In this document: positions 40,802 through 52,823 of the stretch, one piece after another
How the letters are laid out: each line of letters begins with the position of its first letter
How positions within the stretch are numbered: the first letter of the stretch is position 1
NCBI RefSeq assembly: GCF_001483965.1
Contig: NZ_CP010796.1
Coordinates: forward strand, 1,775,001-1,839,000
Source: Carnobacterium sp. CP1
Lineage (GTDB): Bacteria; Bacillota; Bacilli; Lactobacillales; Carnobacteriaceae
DNA: 64,000 bases
Direction of reading: 5' to 3'
Notes under the pieces: generated by a model
Database searches by the model: none
Seen by the model: the letters and a program-made list of their open reading frames with translations, nothing else
Told to the model about the DNA's origin: nothing
Translations under genes and position numbers: made by a program

Positions 40802-43369
40802 ATGGCTGAAGAGTTTAAAGAAAATATAAAAACAATTGAATTAAGCCATGAAATGCGTACGTCATTCCTTGATTATGCTATGAGTGTTATTGTAGCACGC
40901 GCATTGCCAGATGTACGGGATGGTTTAAAACCGGTTCACCGCCGTATTTTATATGGAATGAGCGAATTAGGGGTAACGCCGGATAAAGCGTATAAAAAAT
41001 CAGCACGTATTGTCGGGGATGTGATGGGGAAATACCACCCGCATGGAGATAGTGCGATTTATGAATCAATGGTTCGGATGGCACAAAATTGGAGTTACCG
41101 TTACCCATTAGTAGATGGCCATGGAAACTTTGGATCAGTGGATGGCGACGGGGCCGCGGCAATGCGGTATACAGAAGCTCGGATGACAAAAATAGCAGTA
41201 GAAATGCTGCGGGATATCAATAAAGATACGGTCGATTACCATGATAACTATGATGGATCAGAACGTGAACCCGATGTATTGCCAGCTCGTTTTCCAAACC
41301 TGCTTGTAAACGGCGTTACTGGTATTGCTGTAGGTATGGCAACCAATATTCCACCGCATAATCTAACAGAAGTTATTTCAGCTTTGCATATTTTGATGAA
41401 CGACCCTGATGCTACCACAGCAGATTTGATGGAAGCATTGCCTGGTCCTGACTTTCCGACTGGTGGACTGGTTATGGGGAAATCTGGAATCAGAAAAGCT
41501 TATGAAACTGGTAAAGGTTCTATTATGGTTCGGGCTAAAGTTGAGATCGAGGTATTAAAAAACGGAAAAGAACGCATAATCGTGCACGAATTGCCTTATA
41601 TGGTCAATAAAGCCCGGTTGGTTGAACGAATTGCTGATTTGGCACGCGACAAACGCATCGAAGGAATCACTGACTTAGCAGATGAATCTGACCGTGACGG
41701 TATGCGGGTAGTTATTGATGTTAGACGTGATGTCAGCGCAAGTGTCGTCTTGAATAATTTATATAAATTAACATCATTGCAAACATCATTTGGTTTTAAT
41801 ATGTTGGCAATCGTGAACGGTATACCAAAAGTATTAAGTTTAAAAGCCATTCTTGAAGAATATTTGAAACATCAGGAAGTGGTCATTCGTAGAAGAACGG
41901 CTTACGATAAACGGAAAGCTGAAGCGCGTGCACATATTTTAGAAGGTTTAAGAATAGCTTTAGATCACATTGATGAAATCATTCGAATCATCCGCGGTTC
42001 AAAAACTGGAGATATTGCTAAAACAACTTTAATTGAAACATACGGTTTATCAGAAAAACAAGCGCAAGCTATTTTAGATATGCGTATGGTTCGTTTAACA
42101 GGTCTAGAACGCGATAAGATTGAAGCAGAGTATAATGAATTGTCAGCTTTCATTAATGATATGGCCGATATTTTAGCTAGACCAGAACGTGTCCATACAA
42201 TTATTGAAACTGAATTGCTTGAAATCCAAGAACGCTTTGGCGATGCTCGTCGTACAGAATTACTAGTAGGCGAAGTATTGAGTCTTGAAGACGAAGATTT
42301 GATCGAAGAAGAAGAAGTTGTGATCACATTGACACATAATGGGTATATCAAACGTCTTCCAAGTTCAGATTTCAAATCTCAAAGACGCGGCGGTCGTGGC
42401 GTGCAAGGAATGGGAATCCATAATGACGATTTCATTGAGACATTAGTTTCTTGTTCGACTCATGATACACTGCTCTTCTTTACCAATAGCGGAAAAGTAT
42501 ATCGTTCTAAAGGATATGAAATTCCTGAATATGGCCGAACGGCTAAGGGAATACCGGTAATCAATCTATTGGGTATCGATTCTGGTGAAACTATCCAAGC
42601 CGTTATTAATGTCCGAGGCAAAGCAGATGACGATCATTATTTATTCTTTACAACACGTCAAGGTACGGTCAAACGGACTGCAGTGTCTGCTTTTGCTAAC
42701 ATACGCAGCAACGGAATCAGAGCGATTGTCTTACGTGAAGATGATGAACTGATGAAGGTTTCGGTTACGGATGGCAAACAAAATGTCATCATCGGAACTC
42801 ACTTAGGTTATGCTGTCAGCTTTGATGAGAACGTTGTTCGAAATATGGGACGGAGTGCGAGCGGAGTACGCGGGATTCGTTTACGTGAAGATGACTATGT
42901 CGTCGGCATGGATCTCTTGACTCCAGATTCAGAAGTTCTGATCATTACGGAAAAAGGCTACGGCAAACGAACGAGTGCGAGTGAATACGCCATTAAAGGC
43001 CGTGGCGGAAAAGGAGTTAAGACAGCCAACATTACTGAAAAGAACGGTAAATTAGCTGGTTTAACGACTGTAAAAGGCGATGAAGACGTTATGTTGATCA
43101 CCAATTCAGGTGTCATCATACGATTCAATGTAGCTAGCGTCTCTCAAACAGGACGTGCTACTCTTGGCGTTCGTTTGATTCGTGTAGCGGACGATGTCAT
43201 CGTTTCAACAATGGCTATTGTCGAACCAGAAGAAGCTGAAGAAACTACTCCAGCCGCTTCTTCAGAAGTCACTACAGAAGTACCAGCGAAGATTTTAAAT
43301 GAATCAGAGGACAGTGCTGAAGATACTGATAGTGAAGATAGTACTGAAGAGGAAGAAGACCAAGAATAA
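40802..43369 (+). CDS. gyrA: DNA gyrase subunit A with a long acidic tail
   Basis: Breakage-reunion subunit of gyrase. The 855-residue protein carries catalytic Tyr123 in [11 protein letters not shown] and the quinolone-resistance region [10 protein letters not shown] with the wild-type Ser84 and Glu88. The C-terminal beta-pinwheel has the GyrA-box QRRGGRG, which separates it from ParC. The last 50 or so residues are very acidic (Glu, Asp, Ser, Thr), a tail known to tune supercoiling in some gyrases. A terminator follows directly. Confidence 0.97.
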   Translation: MAEEFKENIKTIELSHEMRTSFLDYAMSVIVARALPDVRDGLKPVHRRILYGMSELGVTPDKAYKKSARIVGDVMGKYHPHGDSAIYESMVRMAQNWSYRYPLVDGHGNFGSVDGDGAAAMRYTEARMTKIAVEMLRDINKDTVDYHDNYDGSEREPDVLPARFPNLLVNGVTGIAVGMATNIPPHNLTEVISALHILMNDPDATTADLMEALPGPDFPTGGLVMGKSGIRKAYETGKGSIMVRAKVEIEVLKNGKERIIVHELPYMVNKARLVERIADLARDKRIEGITDLADESDRDGMRVVIDVRRDVSASVVLNNLYKLTSLQTSFGFNMLAIVNGIPKVLSLKAILEEYLKHQEVVIRRRTAYDKRKAEARAHILEGLRIALDHIDEIIRIIRGSKTGDIAKTTLIETYGLSEKQAQAILDMRMVRLTGLERDKIEAEYNELSAFINDMADILARPERVHTIIETELLEIQERFGDARRTELLVGEVLSLEDEDLIEEEEVVITLTHNGYIKRLPSSDFKSQRRGGRGVQGMGIHNDDFIETLVSCSTHDTLLFFTNSGKVYRSKGYEIPEYGRTAKGIPVINLLGIDSGETIQAVINVRGKADDDHYLFFTTRQGTVKRTAVSAFANIRSNGIRAIVLREDDELMKVSVTDGKQNVIIGTHLGYAVSFDENVVRNMGRSASGVRGIRLREDDYVVGMDLLTPDSEVLIITEKGYGKRTSASEYAIKGRGGKGVKTANITEKNGKLAGLTTVKGDEDVMLITNSGVIIRFNVASVSQTGRATLGVRLIRVADDVIVSTMAIVEPEEAEETTPAASSEVTTEVPAKILNESEDSAEDTDSEDSTEEEEDQE

Positions 43370-43376
43370 AAAAAGC

Positions 43377-43418
43377 AGCTCCCTTATTTCTGATTTTAGG
43401 AATAAGGGAGTGTTTTTT
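43377..43418 (+). terminator. Terminator of the recF-gyrBA unit
   Basis: CTCCCTTATT (43379-43388) pairs with AATAAGGGAG (43401-43410), followed by TGTTTTTT. Confidence 0.92.
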
Positions 43419-43482
43419 ATGTGCACTACTTAAACATCAAAATAAAAACTAGTTGTTATTTAATTTTATAACTAAAAAAACA

Positions 43483-43511
43483 TTGAATTATCTTATGCAT
43501 TATGATATATT
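43483..43511 (+). promoter_or_regulatory. Promoter of rpsF-ssb-rpsR
   Basis: TTGAAT (43483-43488), a 17-base spacer and TATATT (43506-43511). The leader to rpsF is about 80 nt and includes a GCTCGTTC/GAATGAGC hairpin near 43552-43570, where an S6:S18 autoregulatory structure would be expected; no match to that motif was proven. Confidence 0.55.
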
Positions 43512-43597
43512 TATTAGACGTGAGTAATCTACTACAGAATACTCTCCTTGCTCGTTCAAAAGAATGAGCCAAAGTCCATAAGGAGGTGACAGTCAAG

Positions 43598-43897
43598 ATG
43601 AGTCAAACAGCAAAATATGAAATTTTATACATTATCCGTCCAAACATTGAAGAAACTGAAAAAGCTGCTTTAATCGAACGCTTTGATACAATTTTAACAG
43701 ATAATGGCGCTGAAATTACTGAATCTAAAGACTGGTCGAAACGCCGTTTAGCTTACGAAATTAAGAAGTTCCAAGAAGGAATTTATCATATCGTAAAACT
43801 AACTGCTACAGATGCAGCGGCAATCAATGAATTCGATCGTCTTTCTAAGATCAATGACAATATTTTACGTCATATGATTATTAGATTAGAAGCTTAA
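43598..43897 (+). CDS. rpsF: 30S ribosomal protein S6
   Basis: Small-subunit protein that pairs with S18 on the platform of the 30S. The 99-residue protein begins [19 protein letters not shown] and contains the conserved [17 protein letters not shown]. The ATG at 43598 was preferred over an upstream GTG because AAGGAGGTG is nine bases before it. First gene of the classical rpsF-ssb-rpsR operon. Confidence 0.97.
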   Translation: MSQTAKYEILYIIRPNIEETEKAALIERFDTILTDNGAEITESKDWSKRRLAYEIKKFQEGIYHIVKLTATDAAAINEFDRLSKINDNILRHMIIRLEA

Positions 43898-43906
43898 AGT
43901 TAAGAT

Positions 43907-43922
43907 TGTTTCATGTGAAACA
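43907..43922. other. parS-like centromere site
   Basis: TGTTTCATGTGAAACA, one mismatch to the parS consensus (C to T in the centre). It lies between rpsF and ssb. Confidence 0.75.
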
Positions 43923-43945
43923 CTTTTTTGGAAGGAGCTAATAAT

Positions 43946-44464
43946 GTGATTAATAATGTTGTTTTAGTTGGAAGATTAACTAAAGACGCGGATTTAAGAT
44001 ACACTTCGAACGGTACAGCTGTGGCTTCATTCACCGTGGCTGTAAACAGACAGTTTACAAACCAAAAAGGTGAACGGGATGCGGATTTTATTAACTGTGT
44101 TGCTTGGAGAAAGACAGCTGAAACATTGGCTAACTTTACTCGTAAAGGGTCATTAGTTGGTGTGGAAGGACGTATTCAAACGCGTTCTTATGATAACCAA
44201 CAAGGACAACGAGTGTACGTTACTGAAGTTGTTGTAGACACTTTCTCAATGTTAGAATCAAAAACGACAACAGAACAACGTCGTGGATCTGATACGAATC
44301 ATTCAGGAGCTGCTCCTCAACAAAATTCATCTAACCAAACACAAAATAATTATTCACAAAAATCAGCTCCGACAGATTCGAAATATCCAGATTTTGGAAA
44401 CTCTGATCCTTTTGAAAAGAGCAGCCAACCGATAGATATTTCGGACGATGATTTACCGTTCTAA
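43946..44464 (+). CDS. ssb: Single-stranded DNA-binding protein
   Basis: Coats single-stranded DNA in replication and repair. The 172-residue protein has an OB fold (1-108: [18 protein letters not shown], then [21 protein letters not shown]), a flexible Gln/Asn/Ser-rich linker (about 110-155), and the interaction tip DDDLPF at the extreme C-terminus. GTG at 43946 was chosen because GGAAGGAG lies just before it; a longer TTG start would put that site inside the gene. Confidence 0.96.
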   Translation: MINNVVLVGRLTKDADLRYTSNGTAVASFTVAVNRQFTNQKGERDADFINCVAWRKTAETLANFTRKGSLVGVEGRIQTRSYDNQQGQRVYVTEVVVDTFSMLESKTTTEQRRGSDTNHSGAAPQQNSSNQTQNNYSQKSAPTDSKYPDFGNSDPFEKSSQPIDISDDDLPF

Positions 44465-44501
44465 TGCACCATTAGAAACTTAGGAGTAAGGAGGAATAAA
44501 A

Positions 44502-44738
44502 ATGGCTATCCAACGTAGAGGCGGACGTAAGCGCCGTAAAGTTGATTATATCGCAGCAAACCATATCGAATACATCGACTTTAAAGACTTAGATCTTTTG
44601 AAACGTTTTATTTCTGAAAGAGGTAAAATTTTACCTCGTCGTGTCACTGGCACTTCAGCTAAAAACCAACGTAAATTAACAATTGCAATTAAACGTGCAC
44701 GTATCATGGGATTATTACCATTCGTTACAGCTGAATAA
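44502..44738 (+). CDS. rpsR: 30S ribosomal protein S18
   Basis: Small basic 30S protein that binds with S6. The 78-residue protein has the conserved core DYKD-type segment (here [20 protein letters not shown]) and [20 protein letters not shown]. It follows ssb by 37 bp with GGAGG upstream and ends before a terminator. Confidence 0.97.
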   Translation: MAIQRRGGRKRRKVDYIAANHIEYIDFKDLDLLKRFISERGKILPRRVTGTSAKNQRKLTIAIKRARIMGLLPFVTAE

Positions 44739-44750
44739 TAGAAACTTAGA

Positions 44751-44785
44751 AAAGAATCGTGATACATATCATGGTTCTTTTTTTA
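44751..44785 (+). terminator. Terminator of rpsF-ssb-rpsR
   Basis: AAAGAATCGTGATA pairs with TATCATGGTTCTTT, including one G-T pair, followed by T residues. Confidence 0.88.
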
Positions 44786-44840
44786 TTTCGCTCATGTATC
44801 TCTCATACTATGGAATCCAGCTTTAAAAGCACCTTTGTTA

Positions 44841-44890
44841 AATCGTGTTTGCTTATAGAAAGCTATGAAGAGGATCAAGCAAACACGATT
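44841..44890. repeat. 14-bp perfect inverted repeat
   Basis: AATCGTGTTTGCTT (44841-44854) and AAGCAAACACGATT (44877-44890) with a 22-bp spacer. No T-run follows, so it is not a standard terminator. It lies in a gene-free stretch (44786-45126) just left of two parS-like sites. Short open frames over it lack ribosome sites. Confidence 0.65.
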
Positions 44891-44992
44891 CTTCTAGAAA
44901 TTTTAAGACTGTGGAATATGAAATACGTTCATTTAACTTACCCACGTCAAAATGATAAATTCCTTTAAAAAAAGCATAAAAAATACAAGGAA

Positions 44993-45008
44993 TGTTTCAC
45001 GTGTAACA
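44993..45008. other. parS-like centromere site
   Basis: TGTTTCACGTGTAACA, one mismatch to the parS consensus, 33 bp (start to start) from the next site. Confidence 0.72.
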
Positions 45009-45025
45009 AACTGGAGAGCTAATAT

Positions 45026-45041
45026 TGTTTCATGTGAAACA
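45026..45041. other. parS-like centromere site
   Basis: TGTTTCATGTGAAACA, identical to the site at 43907-43922. It lies about 85 bp upstream of gdpP. Confidence 0.75.
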
Positions 45042-45126
45042 TCTTTAACTGTCTAGTATCTAAAAGAAAAACATGGTAAAATAGAACATGAATCTTAAAA
45101 GAAACATATGGGAAAAGGAGCTTATT

Positions 45127-47124
45127 ATGAAAAAACTGTCTCAAGAAAAACTCCCAAAGTTTTTAAATGATGACAAATTTAAGTTCATTGCAGTTGGCAT
45201 TTGTCTCTTACAACTGCTGACAATTGTCTTAGGCTTTATGACGCATATTGCTATTGGAATTGCTCTGATTGTAATTTTTATTGTGGTTGTTGTTTTATTG
45301 TATAATACAGCTAAAGAAATCACGGTGGAAACCAATAAGTACATTGCTGATTTATCCTATCGTATTAAACGAGGAGAGCAGGAAGCCTTGATTAAAATGC
45401 CGATTGGCATTTTATTGTTTAATGAAGATTACGAATTGCAATGGATGAATCCTTATCTTCAAACGCATTTGGGTTATCAAGAAGTTCTAGGCAAAAAAAT
45501 TAATGAAGTAGACCAGGAATTAGCGGATTTAATTCAAGAAAGTCATTCTTCTGGATTGAAGACAGCCCATTGGGACGATAAAGTTTTTCAGATAATTGTT
45601 CAACAAGATATCCGAGTGGTCTATTTAATGGATATTACAGAGTATGCACAAATCAAAGAAAAATACGAAGATGAAAAAATTGTGATTGGAAATATCTTTG
45701 TAGATAATCACGATGAGATCATCCAAGGGATGAACGACCGCAGCATTTCAAATTTAAATAATTTTGTTACGACGCATTTATCTCAATGGGCAAAAAAACA
45801 CCATGTGTACTTAAAAAGAATTTCAGAGGATCGCTTCATTGTTATGATGCATCAAATGTCGCTCCTGTCGATTGAAGAAGATAAATTTTCTATCATCGAC
45901 CGTATTCGCGAAAGAACTTCTAAGCAAAATTTTCCAGTAACGCTTAGTATGGGATTAGCTTATGGCGATGAAGATTTAAGTGAATTAGCTAAATTAGCAC
46001 AAAGCAACTTAGATTTGGCATTAGGAAGAGGCGGAGATCAAGTCGTTGTGAAGTCAAAGAATGGCGAACCAAGATATTATGGCGGGAAAACGAATCCAAT
46101 GGAAAAGAGAACGCGTGTTCGCTCTCGTATGATCAGCCAAGCGCTTCAAGAGTTAATGAAACAATCGGATCAAATTTTTATTATGGGTCATAGTTATCCA
46201 GATATGGATGTTATTGGGTCTTCGTTGGGAGTTCGAAGAATTGCTGAAATGAATAACAAAGAAGCATGGATCATTATCGATCCTGAAGGTTTCAGTAAAG
46301 ACATTGCACAGTTGGTTGAAGAAATTGAAAAAGATAATTCTATTAGTCGTTATATTATTACTCCAGAAACGGCTGAAGAAATGATCACTTCCAATACGTT
46401 ATTGATCATGGTCGATCATCATCGGCCTTCACTATCGATTGCACCTGATTTAGTCAAGAAGACGAATAACATTGTGGTAATCGATCACCACCGCCGCAGC
46501 GAAGAGTTTCCAGAAAAACCAGTTTTGGTTTATATTGAACCTTATGCATCTTCGACAGCAGAGTTGGTAACGGAGTTGTTTGAATATCAATCTAATGAAG
46601 CCGATCCAATCAATAAGATTGAAGCTACAGCTATGCTGGGCGGAATCATAGTAGATACGAAAAGTTTCTCATTACGAACAGGTTCACGTACATTTGATGC
46701 TGCAAGTTATTTAAGGTCCTGTGGGGCAGATGCGGTGTTGATTCAACGTCTATTGAAAGAAGATACGGACACTTACTTACTGCGCAGTCATTTGATTGAA
46801 TCAATCGATTTTATCAGCGATAAAATGGCGGTTGCAATTGGCGAAGAAGACAGGGTTTATGATACAGTAGTAGCAGCACAAACAGCAGATACGATGTTGT
46901 CTATGACAAATGTCGACGCGGCTTTTGTGATTACCAAACGCTCAGATGGGCGTGTCGGAATCAGTGCTCGTAGTTTAGGCGAAATCAATGTTCAAGTTAT
47001 CATGGAAGAACTTGGCGGCGGTGGGCACTTATCCAATGCTGCAACGCAAATAGATAATTGCACTGTGGCAGAAGCAAAAGAAAAATTAAAAGCAGTAGTA
47101 GTTAATCAAGATGAGGGGGAATAA
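45127..47124 (+). CDS. gdpP: Cyclic-di-AMP phosphodiesterase GdpP
   Basis: Membrane-bound enzyme that hydrolyses c-di-AMP, setting osmotic and cell-wall homeostasis. The 665-residue protein has two N-terminal membrane segments (about 17-60), a PAS-like domain (about 80-155), a degenerate GGDEF domain (about 170-300) and a DHH-DHHA1 catalytic unit. Motifs DHH at 430-432 and DHH at 453-455, plus the terminal GGGGH ([12 protein letters not shown]), are intact. ATG at 45127 follows AAAAGGAG. It overlaps no neighbour and is two bases from rplI, so the two are co-transcribed. Confidence 0.95.
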   Translation: MKKLSQEKLPKFLNDDKFKFIAVGICLLQLLTIVLGFMTHIAIGIALIVIFIVVVVLLYNTAKEITVETNKYIADLSYRIKRGEQEALIKMPIGILLFNEDYELQWMNPYLQTHLGYQEVLGKKINEVDQELADLIQESHSSGLKTAHWDDKVFQIIVQQDIRVVYLMDITEYAQIKEKYEDEKIVIGNIFVDNHDEIIQGMNDRSISNLNNFVTTHLSQWAKKHHVYLKRISEDRFIVMMHQMSLLSIEEDKFSIIDRIRERTSKQNFPVTLSMGLAYGDEDLSELAKLAQSNLDLALGRGGDQVVVKSKNGEPRYYGGKTNPMEKRTRVRSRMISQALQELMKQSDQIFIMGHSYPDMDVIGSSLGVRRIAEMNNKEAWIIIDPEGFSKDIAQLVEEIEKDNSISRYIITPETAEEMITSNTLLIMVDHHRPSLSIAPDLVKKTNNIVVIDHHRRSEEFPEKPVLVYIEPYASSTAELVTELFEYQSNEADPINKIEATAMLGGIIVDTKSFSLRTGSRTFDAASYLRSCGADAVLIQRLLKEDTDTYLLRSHLIESIDFISDKMAVAIGEEDRVYDTVVAAQTADTMLSMTNVDAAFVITKRSDGRVGISARSLGEINVQVIMEELGGGGHLSNAATQIDNCTVAEAKEKLKAVVVNQDEGE

Positions 47125-47126
47125 AA

Positions 47127-47579
47127 ATGAAAGTTATTTTCTTAGAAGATGTTAAAGGCAAAGGTAAAAAAGGCGAGGTCAAAAATGTAGCTGATGGATA
47201 TGCACATAACTTCTTGATCAAAAATGGTTTAGCTAAAGAAGCAACTGCAGGAAGTTTAAGCGAATTAAAAGGGAAAATCAAAGCTGAAGAAAAACAACAA
47301 GAAGAAATCAAACAAGAAGCTGAAGAATTAAAAACCCTTTTAGAAAAAGAAGAAAATGCTATTGAAATCAAAGCTAAAGCAGCGGAAGACGGTCGTTTAT
47401 TTGGTTCAATCACAACCAAACAAATTGCGTCAGCTGTCCAAAAACAATTAGGCATTAAATTGGATAAACGAAAAATCGAATTAAACGTTCCGATTCGGAC
47501 CGTAACGTCGATGAAAATCGATATTAAAATTCACCCAGAAGTAACAGCAACGATGACTGTAAATGTATCGCCTGAATAA
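47127..47579 (+). CDS. rplI: 50S ribosomal protein L9
   Basis: Large-subunit protein at the base of the L1 stalk that helps prevent frameshifting. The 150-residue protein has the N-terminal signature [19 protein letters not shown] and [13 protein letters not shown], a long central helix, and a C-terminal domain with [11 protein letters not shown]. Length is normal. It follows gdpP by two bases. Confidence 0.97.
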   Translation: MKVIFLEDVKGKGKKGEVKNVADGYAHNFLIKNGLAKEATAGSLSELKGKIKAEEKQQEEIKQEAEELKTLLEKEENAIEIKAKAAEDGRLFGSITTKQIASAVQKQLGIKLDKRKIELNVPIRTVTSMKIDIKIHPEVTATMTVNVSPE

Positions 47580-47606
47580 AATACCTAAAACTAAACGCAT
47601 GAACAA

Positions 47607-47652
47607 ACAATGTTCGGTCAGGATAAGAAATTCTGATCGAACATTTTTTATC
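47607..47652 (+). terminator. Terminator of gdpP-rplI
   Basis: AATGTTCGGTCAG pairs with CTGATCGAACATT (G-T pair included), followed by TTTTTAT. Confidence 0.88.
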
Positions 47653-47802
47653 TAATGAATCGTAAAAATGCAAACTATACCGGAACACTCGTTCTTATTG
47701 CTAGATTGTATTTCAAGAAATTTTGCGGTAAAATAAGAGCATTGAACTAAAGTAGCCAGTCTATACAAAAGGGACAAAAGGCTGCTGAAAGGAAGAGGAA
47801 AT

Positions 47803-49185
47803 TTGGCAAATGAAGCTTTTCAAGATCGCTTACCGCCACAAAGTATTGAAGCGGAACAAGCTGTACTCGGGTCAGTTTTCTTAGATCCAGATACGGTTGT
47901 TGGAGCATTAGAATTTATTGAAGCAAAAGATTTTTATCGAAGAGGCCATCAACTTATCTTTCAAGCGATGTTAGATTTAAATAACCATAACGAAGCAATT
48001 GATATCGTAACGATCACTAATGCGCTGGAATCTAAAAATCAACTTGAAGACGTCGGCGGCATGGCTTATTTGGCTGAATTGGCTGTAACGGTCCCAACAG
48101 CTGCCAATATGGAACATTATGCTAAAATCGTTGAACAAAAATCGATCTTGCGTAATTTGATTCGAACAGCAACTGAAATCGTTACTAAAGGATATGACGA
48201 AGGAGACGAGCTGGCAACGATTCTAGATGAAGCTGAACGTGGAATCTTAGAGGTATCGGAAAAACGCAATAGAAGCGGTTTTTTATCCATCTCTGAAGTA
48301 CTGAACACTTCCATCGCCCGCATCGATGAATTGTATCAAAATGATGAAGAAATTACAGGATTGCCGACGGGCTATAAAGCACTAGACAAAATGACGGCTG
48401 GTTTACAAAAAGATGAACTCATTATTTTGGCAGCTAGACCGGCAGTTGGTAAGACAGCTTTTGCGTTGAACATTGCTCAAAATGTTGGAACTAAAACAGA
48501 TGAAACAGTTGCAATCTTCAGTTTGGAGATGGGAGCAGAATCGTTGGTAAACCGGATGCTGTGTGCAGAAGGCAGCATTGATGCAAGCAATCTGAGAACA
48601 GGGAATCTTTCTGAAGAAGAATGGCAAAACTTGATCGTGGCAATGGGAAGTTTGTCTAAAGCAAGCATCTACATTGACGATACTCCAGGGATTCGGGTGG
48701 CTGAAATACGCGCCAAATGCCGTCGTTTGAAACAGGAAAAAGGCGATTTAGGCTTGATTCTTATTGATTATTTGCAATTGATCGAAGGAACGGGTCGTGA
48801 AAGCCGTCAACAAGAAGTTTCTGAAATTTCACGGCAATTAAAAAAATTAGCTAAAGAATTGAGTGTACCCGTAATGGCCTTGTCTCAACTTTCTCGTGGC
48901 GTGGAACAAAGGCAAGATAAACGGCCGGTGCTAAGCGATATTCGTGAGTCTGGTTCGATTGAACAAGATGCTGATATCGTAGCATTCCTTTACCGAGATG
49001 ATTATTACGATCGTGAAGATGGTGAGGATGAGGACGAAGACATGGCAGGAGAAGACAATGTTATCGAAGTCATCATTGAAAAAAACCGGAGCGGGGCACG
49101 AGGAACCGTTAAATTATTGTTTATAAAAGAATACAATAAATTTTCGTCATTGGCTTATTTTCCAGAAGATATGCCACAAAGATAG
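47803..49185 (+). CDS. dnaC: Replicative DNA helicase
   Basis: Hexameric helicase (DnaB family; called DnaC in Bacillus) that unwinds the fork. The 460-residue protein has the primase-binding N-terminal domain (DRLPPQSIEAEQAVLGSVFLD), a linker, and a RecA-like core with Walker A AARPAVGKTAF, the LILIDYLQLI Walker B, and the arginine finger region KNRSGARGTVKLLF. No intein is inserted. The start is TTG after GGAAGAGG. Followed by its own terminator. Confidence 0.96.
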   Translation: MANEAFQDRLPPQSIEAEQAVLGSVFLDPDTVVGALEFIEAKDFYRRGHQLIFQAMLDLNNHNEAIDIVTITNALESKNQLEDVGGMAYLAELAVTVPTAANMEHYAKIVEQKSILRNLIRTATEIVTKGYDEGDELATILDEAERGILEVSEKRNRSGFLSISEVLNTSIARIDELYQNDEEITGLPTGYKALDKMTAGLQKDELIILAARPAVGKTAFALNIAQNVGTKTDETVAIFSLEMGAESLVNRMLCAEGSIDASNLRTGNLSEEEWQNLIVAMGSLSKASIYIDDTPGIRVAEIRAKCRRLKQEKGDLGLILIDYLQLIEGTGRESRQQEVSEISRQLKKLAKELSVPVMALSQLSRGVEQRQDKRPVLSDIRESGSIEQDADIVAFLYRDDYYDREDGEDEDEDMAGEDNVIEVIIEKNRSGARGTVKLLFIKEYNKFSSLAYFPEDMPQR

Positions 49186-49232
49186 AAAAAGGCTGAAAAC
49201 GATATCGTTCGTTTATCAGCCTTTTATTTTTG
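49186..49232 (+). terminator. Terminator of dnaC
   Basis: AAAAAGGCTGA (49186-49196) pairs with TCAGCCTTTT (about 49215-49224), with T residues after it. Confidence 0.88.
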
Positions 49233-49362
49233 TTTTAAAAATAAAATATTCGTTTATCAGCTTTTAATAGGCTTTGATAGAATAAAATATTCGCTTTTTA
49301 TTGAATACTGGTTTAAATACTGATAAACTGAGCTGGTAAATGATGAGCAAAAAAATAAGTAG

Positions 49363-50667
<1,305 letters not shown>

Positions 50668-50691
50668 CCGCTAACGTTAACGATGCTGAAT

Positions 50692-50748
50692 CAGAACTAA
50701 TCGAACCTTTCTCGTAAAATAGCGGTGAGGATTCGGTTAGTTTTTTTG
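50692..50748 (+). terminator. Terminator of purA
   Basis: AACTAATCGAA (about 50696-50706) pairs with TTCGGTTAGTT (about 50732-50742), followed by a T-run. Confidence 0.85.
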
Positions 50749-50860
50749 TGTTCTCTACAGGACCAGCTAAAAAAGCTAAGCAATCTAAAAATTTTACTCT
50801 CTTTGGAATTTAGCATACAATTAAAAAGTATTCAGGTTAACTATAAGGAGGAAGCTCTAA

Positions 50861-51679
50861 ATGATGAAAGAAAACACATTCGTATTTCACAATGGTGTGG
50901 AAATTCCTAATATCGGTTTTGGTACATGGCAAATTCCAAACGAAGAGGCTTATGATGCTGTAACGATGGCTCTTAAAAACGGGTATACTCATATTGATAC
51001 GGCATTAGCTTATCGCAATGAAGAAAACGTTGGAAAAGCAATTAAAGATTTCGATATTGCCCGTGAAAAAGTTTTTATCACGAGTAAACTTCCAGCACAA
51101 ATCAAAGGTTACCAAGAAACACTAGAAGCATTTAATGAAACCATTACCAATCTAGGTGTGGATTATTTGGATCTTTATCTTATTCATGCACCATGGCCAT
51201 GGGACGAAAAAGGCAAAGATTGCACCGAAGAAAATATTCAAACTTGGAAAGCGATGGAAAAGCTTTATAATGACGGCAAGATCCGCGCGATCGGTGTATC
51301 TAATTTTTCTAAATCCGATATCCAAGCTATCATCGATGCTTGTGAGATCGTACCAATGGTCAATCAAATACCATTTTACATTGGCCACGATCAAAAAAGT
51401 TTGTTAGCTTACTGTAAAGAACACGATATCGTCGTTGAAGCCTATTCTCCTCTGGCAACTGGGCAAATTTTGAACAGTCCTGAAATTAAAGAGATGTCAG
51501 AAAAGTATGGTGTAACGCCAGCTCAATTATGTATCCGTTACTGCTTAGAACACGAAACGCTGCCTCTTCCAAAGTCAACGCATGAAGAGCGCATTATTGA
51601 AAACAGCAAACTTGATTTCAAGATTACTCCTGAAGACGTCAAAAAACTTGATGCAATTGAAGATGTTCGTGCAAAATAA
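50861..51679 (+). CDS. Aldo/keto reductase
   Basis: NADPH-dependent oxidoreductase with a TIM-barrel fold, 272 residues, normal for this family. The catalytic tetrad is visible: Asp46 and Tyr51 in HIDTALAYRNEENVG, Lys76 in ITSKLPA, and His109 in LYLIHAPWPW. The C-terminal cofactor part has PLPKSTHEERIIEN. Substrate cannot be predicted; homologues reduce glyoxals, diketogluconate or other carbonyls. A strong GGAGG precedes two adjacent ATGs. It lies alone between purA and tRNA-Lys with its own terminator. Confidence 0.9.
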   Translation: MMKENTFVFHNGVEIPNIGFGTWQIPNEEAYDAVTMALKNGYTHIDTALAYRNEENVGKAIKDFDIAREKVFITSKLPAQIKGYQETLEAFNETITNLGVDYLDLYLIHAPWPWDEKGKDCTEENIQTWKAMEKLYNDGKIRAIGVSNFSKSDIQAIIDACEIVPMVNQIPFYIGHDQKSLLAYCKEHDIVVEAYSPLATGQILNSPEIKEMSEKYGVTPAQLCIRYCLEHETLPLPKSTHEERIIENSKLDFKITPEDVKKLDAIEDVRAK

Positions 51680-51698
51680 ATAAGCTTTACTATAAACT

Positions 51699-51737
51699 AA
51701 GGGGTTGAGGCATATGTCTCAGCTCCTATTTTTTATA
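51699..51737 (+). terminator. Terminator of the aldo/keto reductase gene
   Basis: AGGGGTTGAG pairs with CTCAGCTCCT around a CATATG loop, followed by ATTTTTTAT. Confidence 0.85.
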
Positions 51738-51920
51738 TAATACAATTCATTAGTAGATGTTCTTTGCTCTATTCTACGTTTTTTAATTCAAAGATCACTC
51801 TATAAATGGCCTGGACCATAATTTTTTAAGCGGAACAACGAAAAATAATTAAAGGATACCTTGCGCAAGTAGCAATTGTTGTGTTAAAATTATTCTTATA
51901 GATGGACATGATCGATATAA

Positions 51921-51993
<73 letters not shown>

Positions 51994-52009
51994 TTGGGTG
52001 CCAAACCCA

Positions 52010-52070
52010 CGAGACGGACAAACGTTGGTGCGAAAGCATTTTGAAAACGTTTTGTTGCGTCTTTTTTTTG
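52010..52070 (+). terminator. Terminator of tRNA-Lys
   Basis: AGACGGACAAACGTT pairs imperfectly with AACGTTTTGTTGCGTCT, followed by eight T. A small TGGGT/ACCCA hairpin directly follows the tRNA 3' end. Confidence 0.85.
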
Positions 52071-52234
52071 TTTTCTTTTACAGAGAGAAACAACATGAAA
52101 AAGTACTGCGGTCATTGTGTTAGCTCGAATTAGAAATAAGCATATTTATTGTTTTGCTTTAGTTAAAACGGTACCCTTTTATTTGTAGTGGAAGAACAAC
52201 CACAATGAAGTGGAGAAAATAGGAGGGGTTCATA

Positions 52235-52645
52235 ATGAGCATGATGGTAAAAGGTATCTACGATAATGCCCAAGAAACACTTGAGGCCGTTAACCAGTTA
52301 AAATCAGAAGGTTATACAGCAAATGAAATTACTGTTGTTACCGGTCAAAATAAAAATCCTAATTTGAAAGATTTAAATGAAGCAAAAGTGTCGACTGCTG
52401 ATGCCACAAAAGAAGATCACGAAGATGAAGAATCTGTTTGGGAAAAAATCAAAGATGTGTTCACAGTGAAAGACTATGAAAAGGGAAATTCTGTAGGAAA
52501 CCCGTTAGCTGAATATGGTGTGTCCGATGACGTCGCTAGCGATTTAGATTATAAAAACGAGCTGGAAAAAGGCAGAATTTTGATTGTCGTGGATGATGCT
52601 AAAGAAATGCAAAAAAATTCTCCAGAGAAAAAACCATTGATTTAA
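52235..52645 (+). CDS. YflT-like general stress protein
   Basis: Soluble acidic protein of 136 residues. The N-terminal part (KGIYDNAQETLEAVNQLKSEGYTANEITVVT) and the C-terminal GRILIVVDD fit the heat-induced stress protein YflT domain, related to Bacillus GsiB-neighbour protein 17M. The middle is highly charged. Function in the cell is unknown. AGGAGGGG lies before the ATG; a second in-frame ATG three codons later is an alternative start. The upstream 52071-52234 contains no other gene. Confidence 0.8.
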   Translation: MSMMVKGIYDNAQETLEAVNQLKSEGYTANEITVVTGQNKNPNLKDLNEAKVSTADATKEDHEDEESVWEKIKDVFTVKDYEKGNSVGNPLAEYGVSDDVASDLDYKNELEKGRILIVVDDAKEMQKNSPEKKPLI

Positions 52646-52823
52646 ATAATATTTGGCAGTGTTGCCTAAAAAAGATAGAATAATAAGGGGATAAGCAAAG
52701 AGCGTTGTTCTTGCTTTCCTCCTTTATCTGGTTATAACAGCAAAAAAACACTTTTATTTGAAGAAAGTGATCAGTCAGTTAGAAAACTATTTTATATGAA
52801 AAAAAAGAATAGGAGGGAAATAG

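Noticed and set aside
44759-44968. Open frame of 69 codons after rpsR
   Set aside because: It overlaps the rpsR terminator and the 14-bp inverted repeat and lacks a ribosome site.
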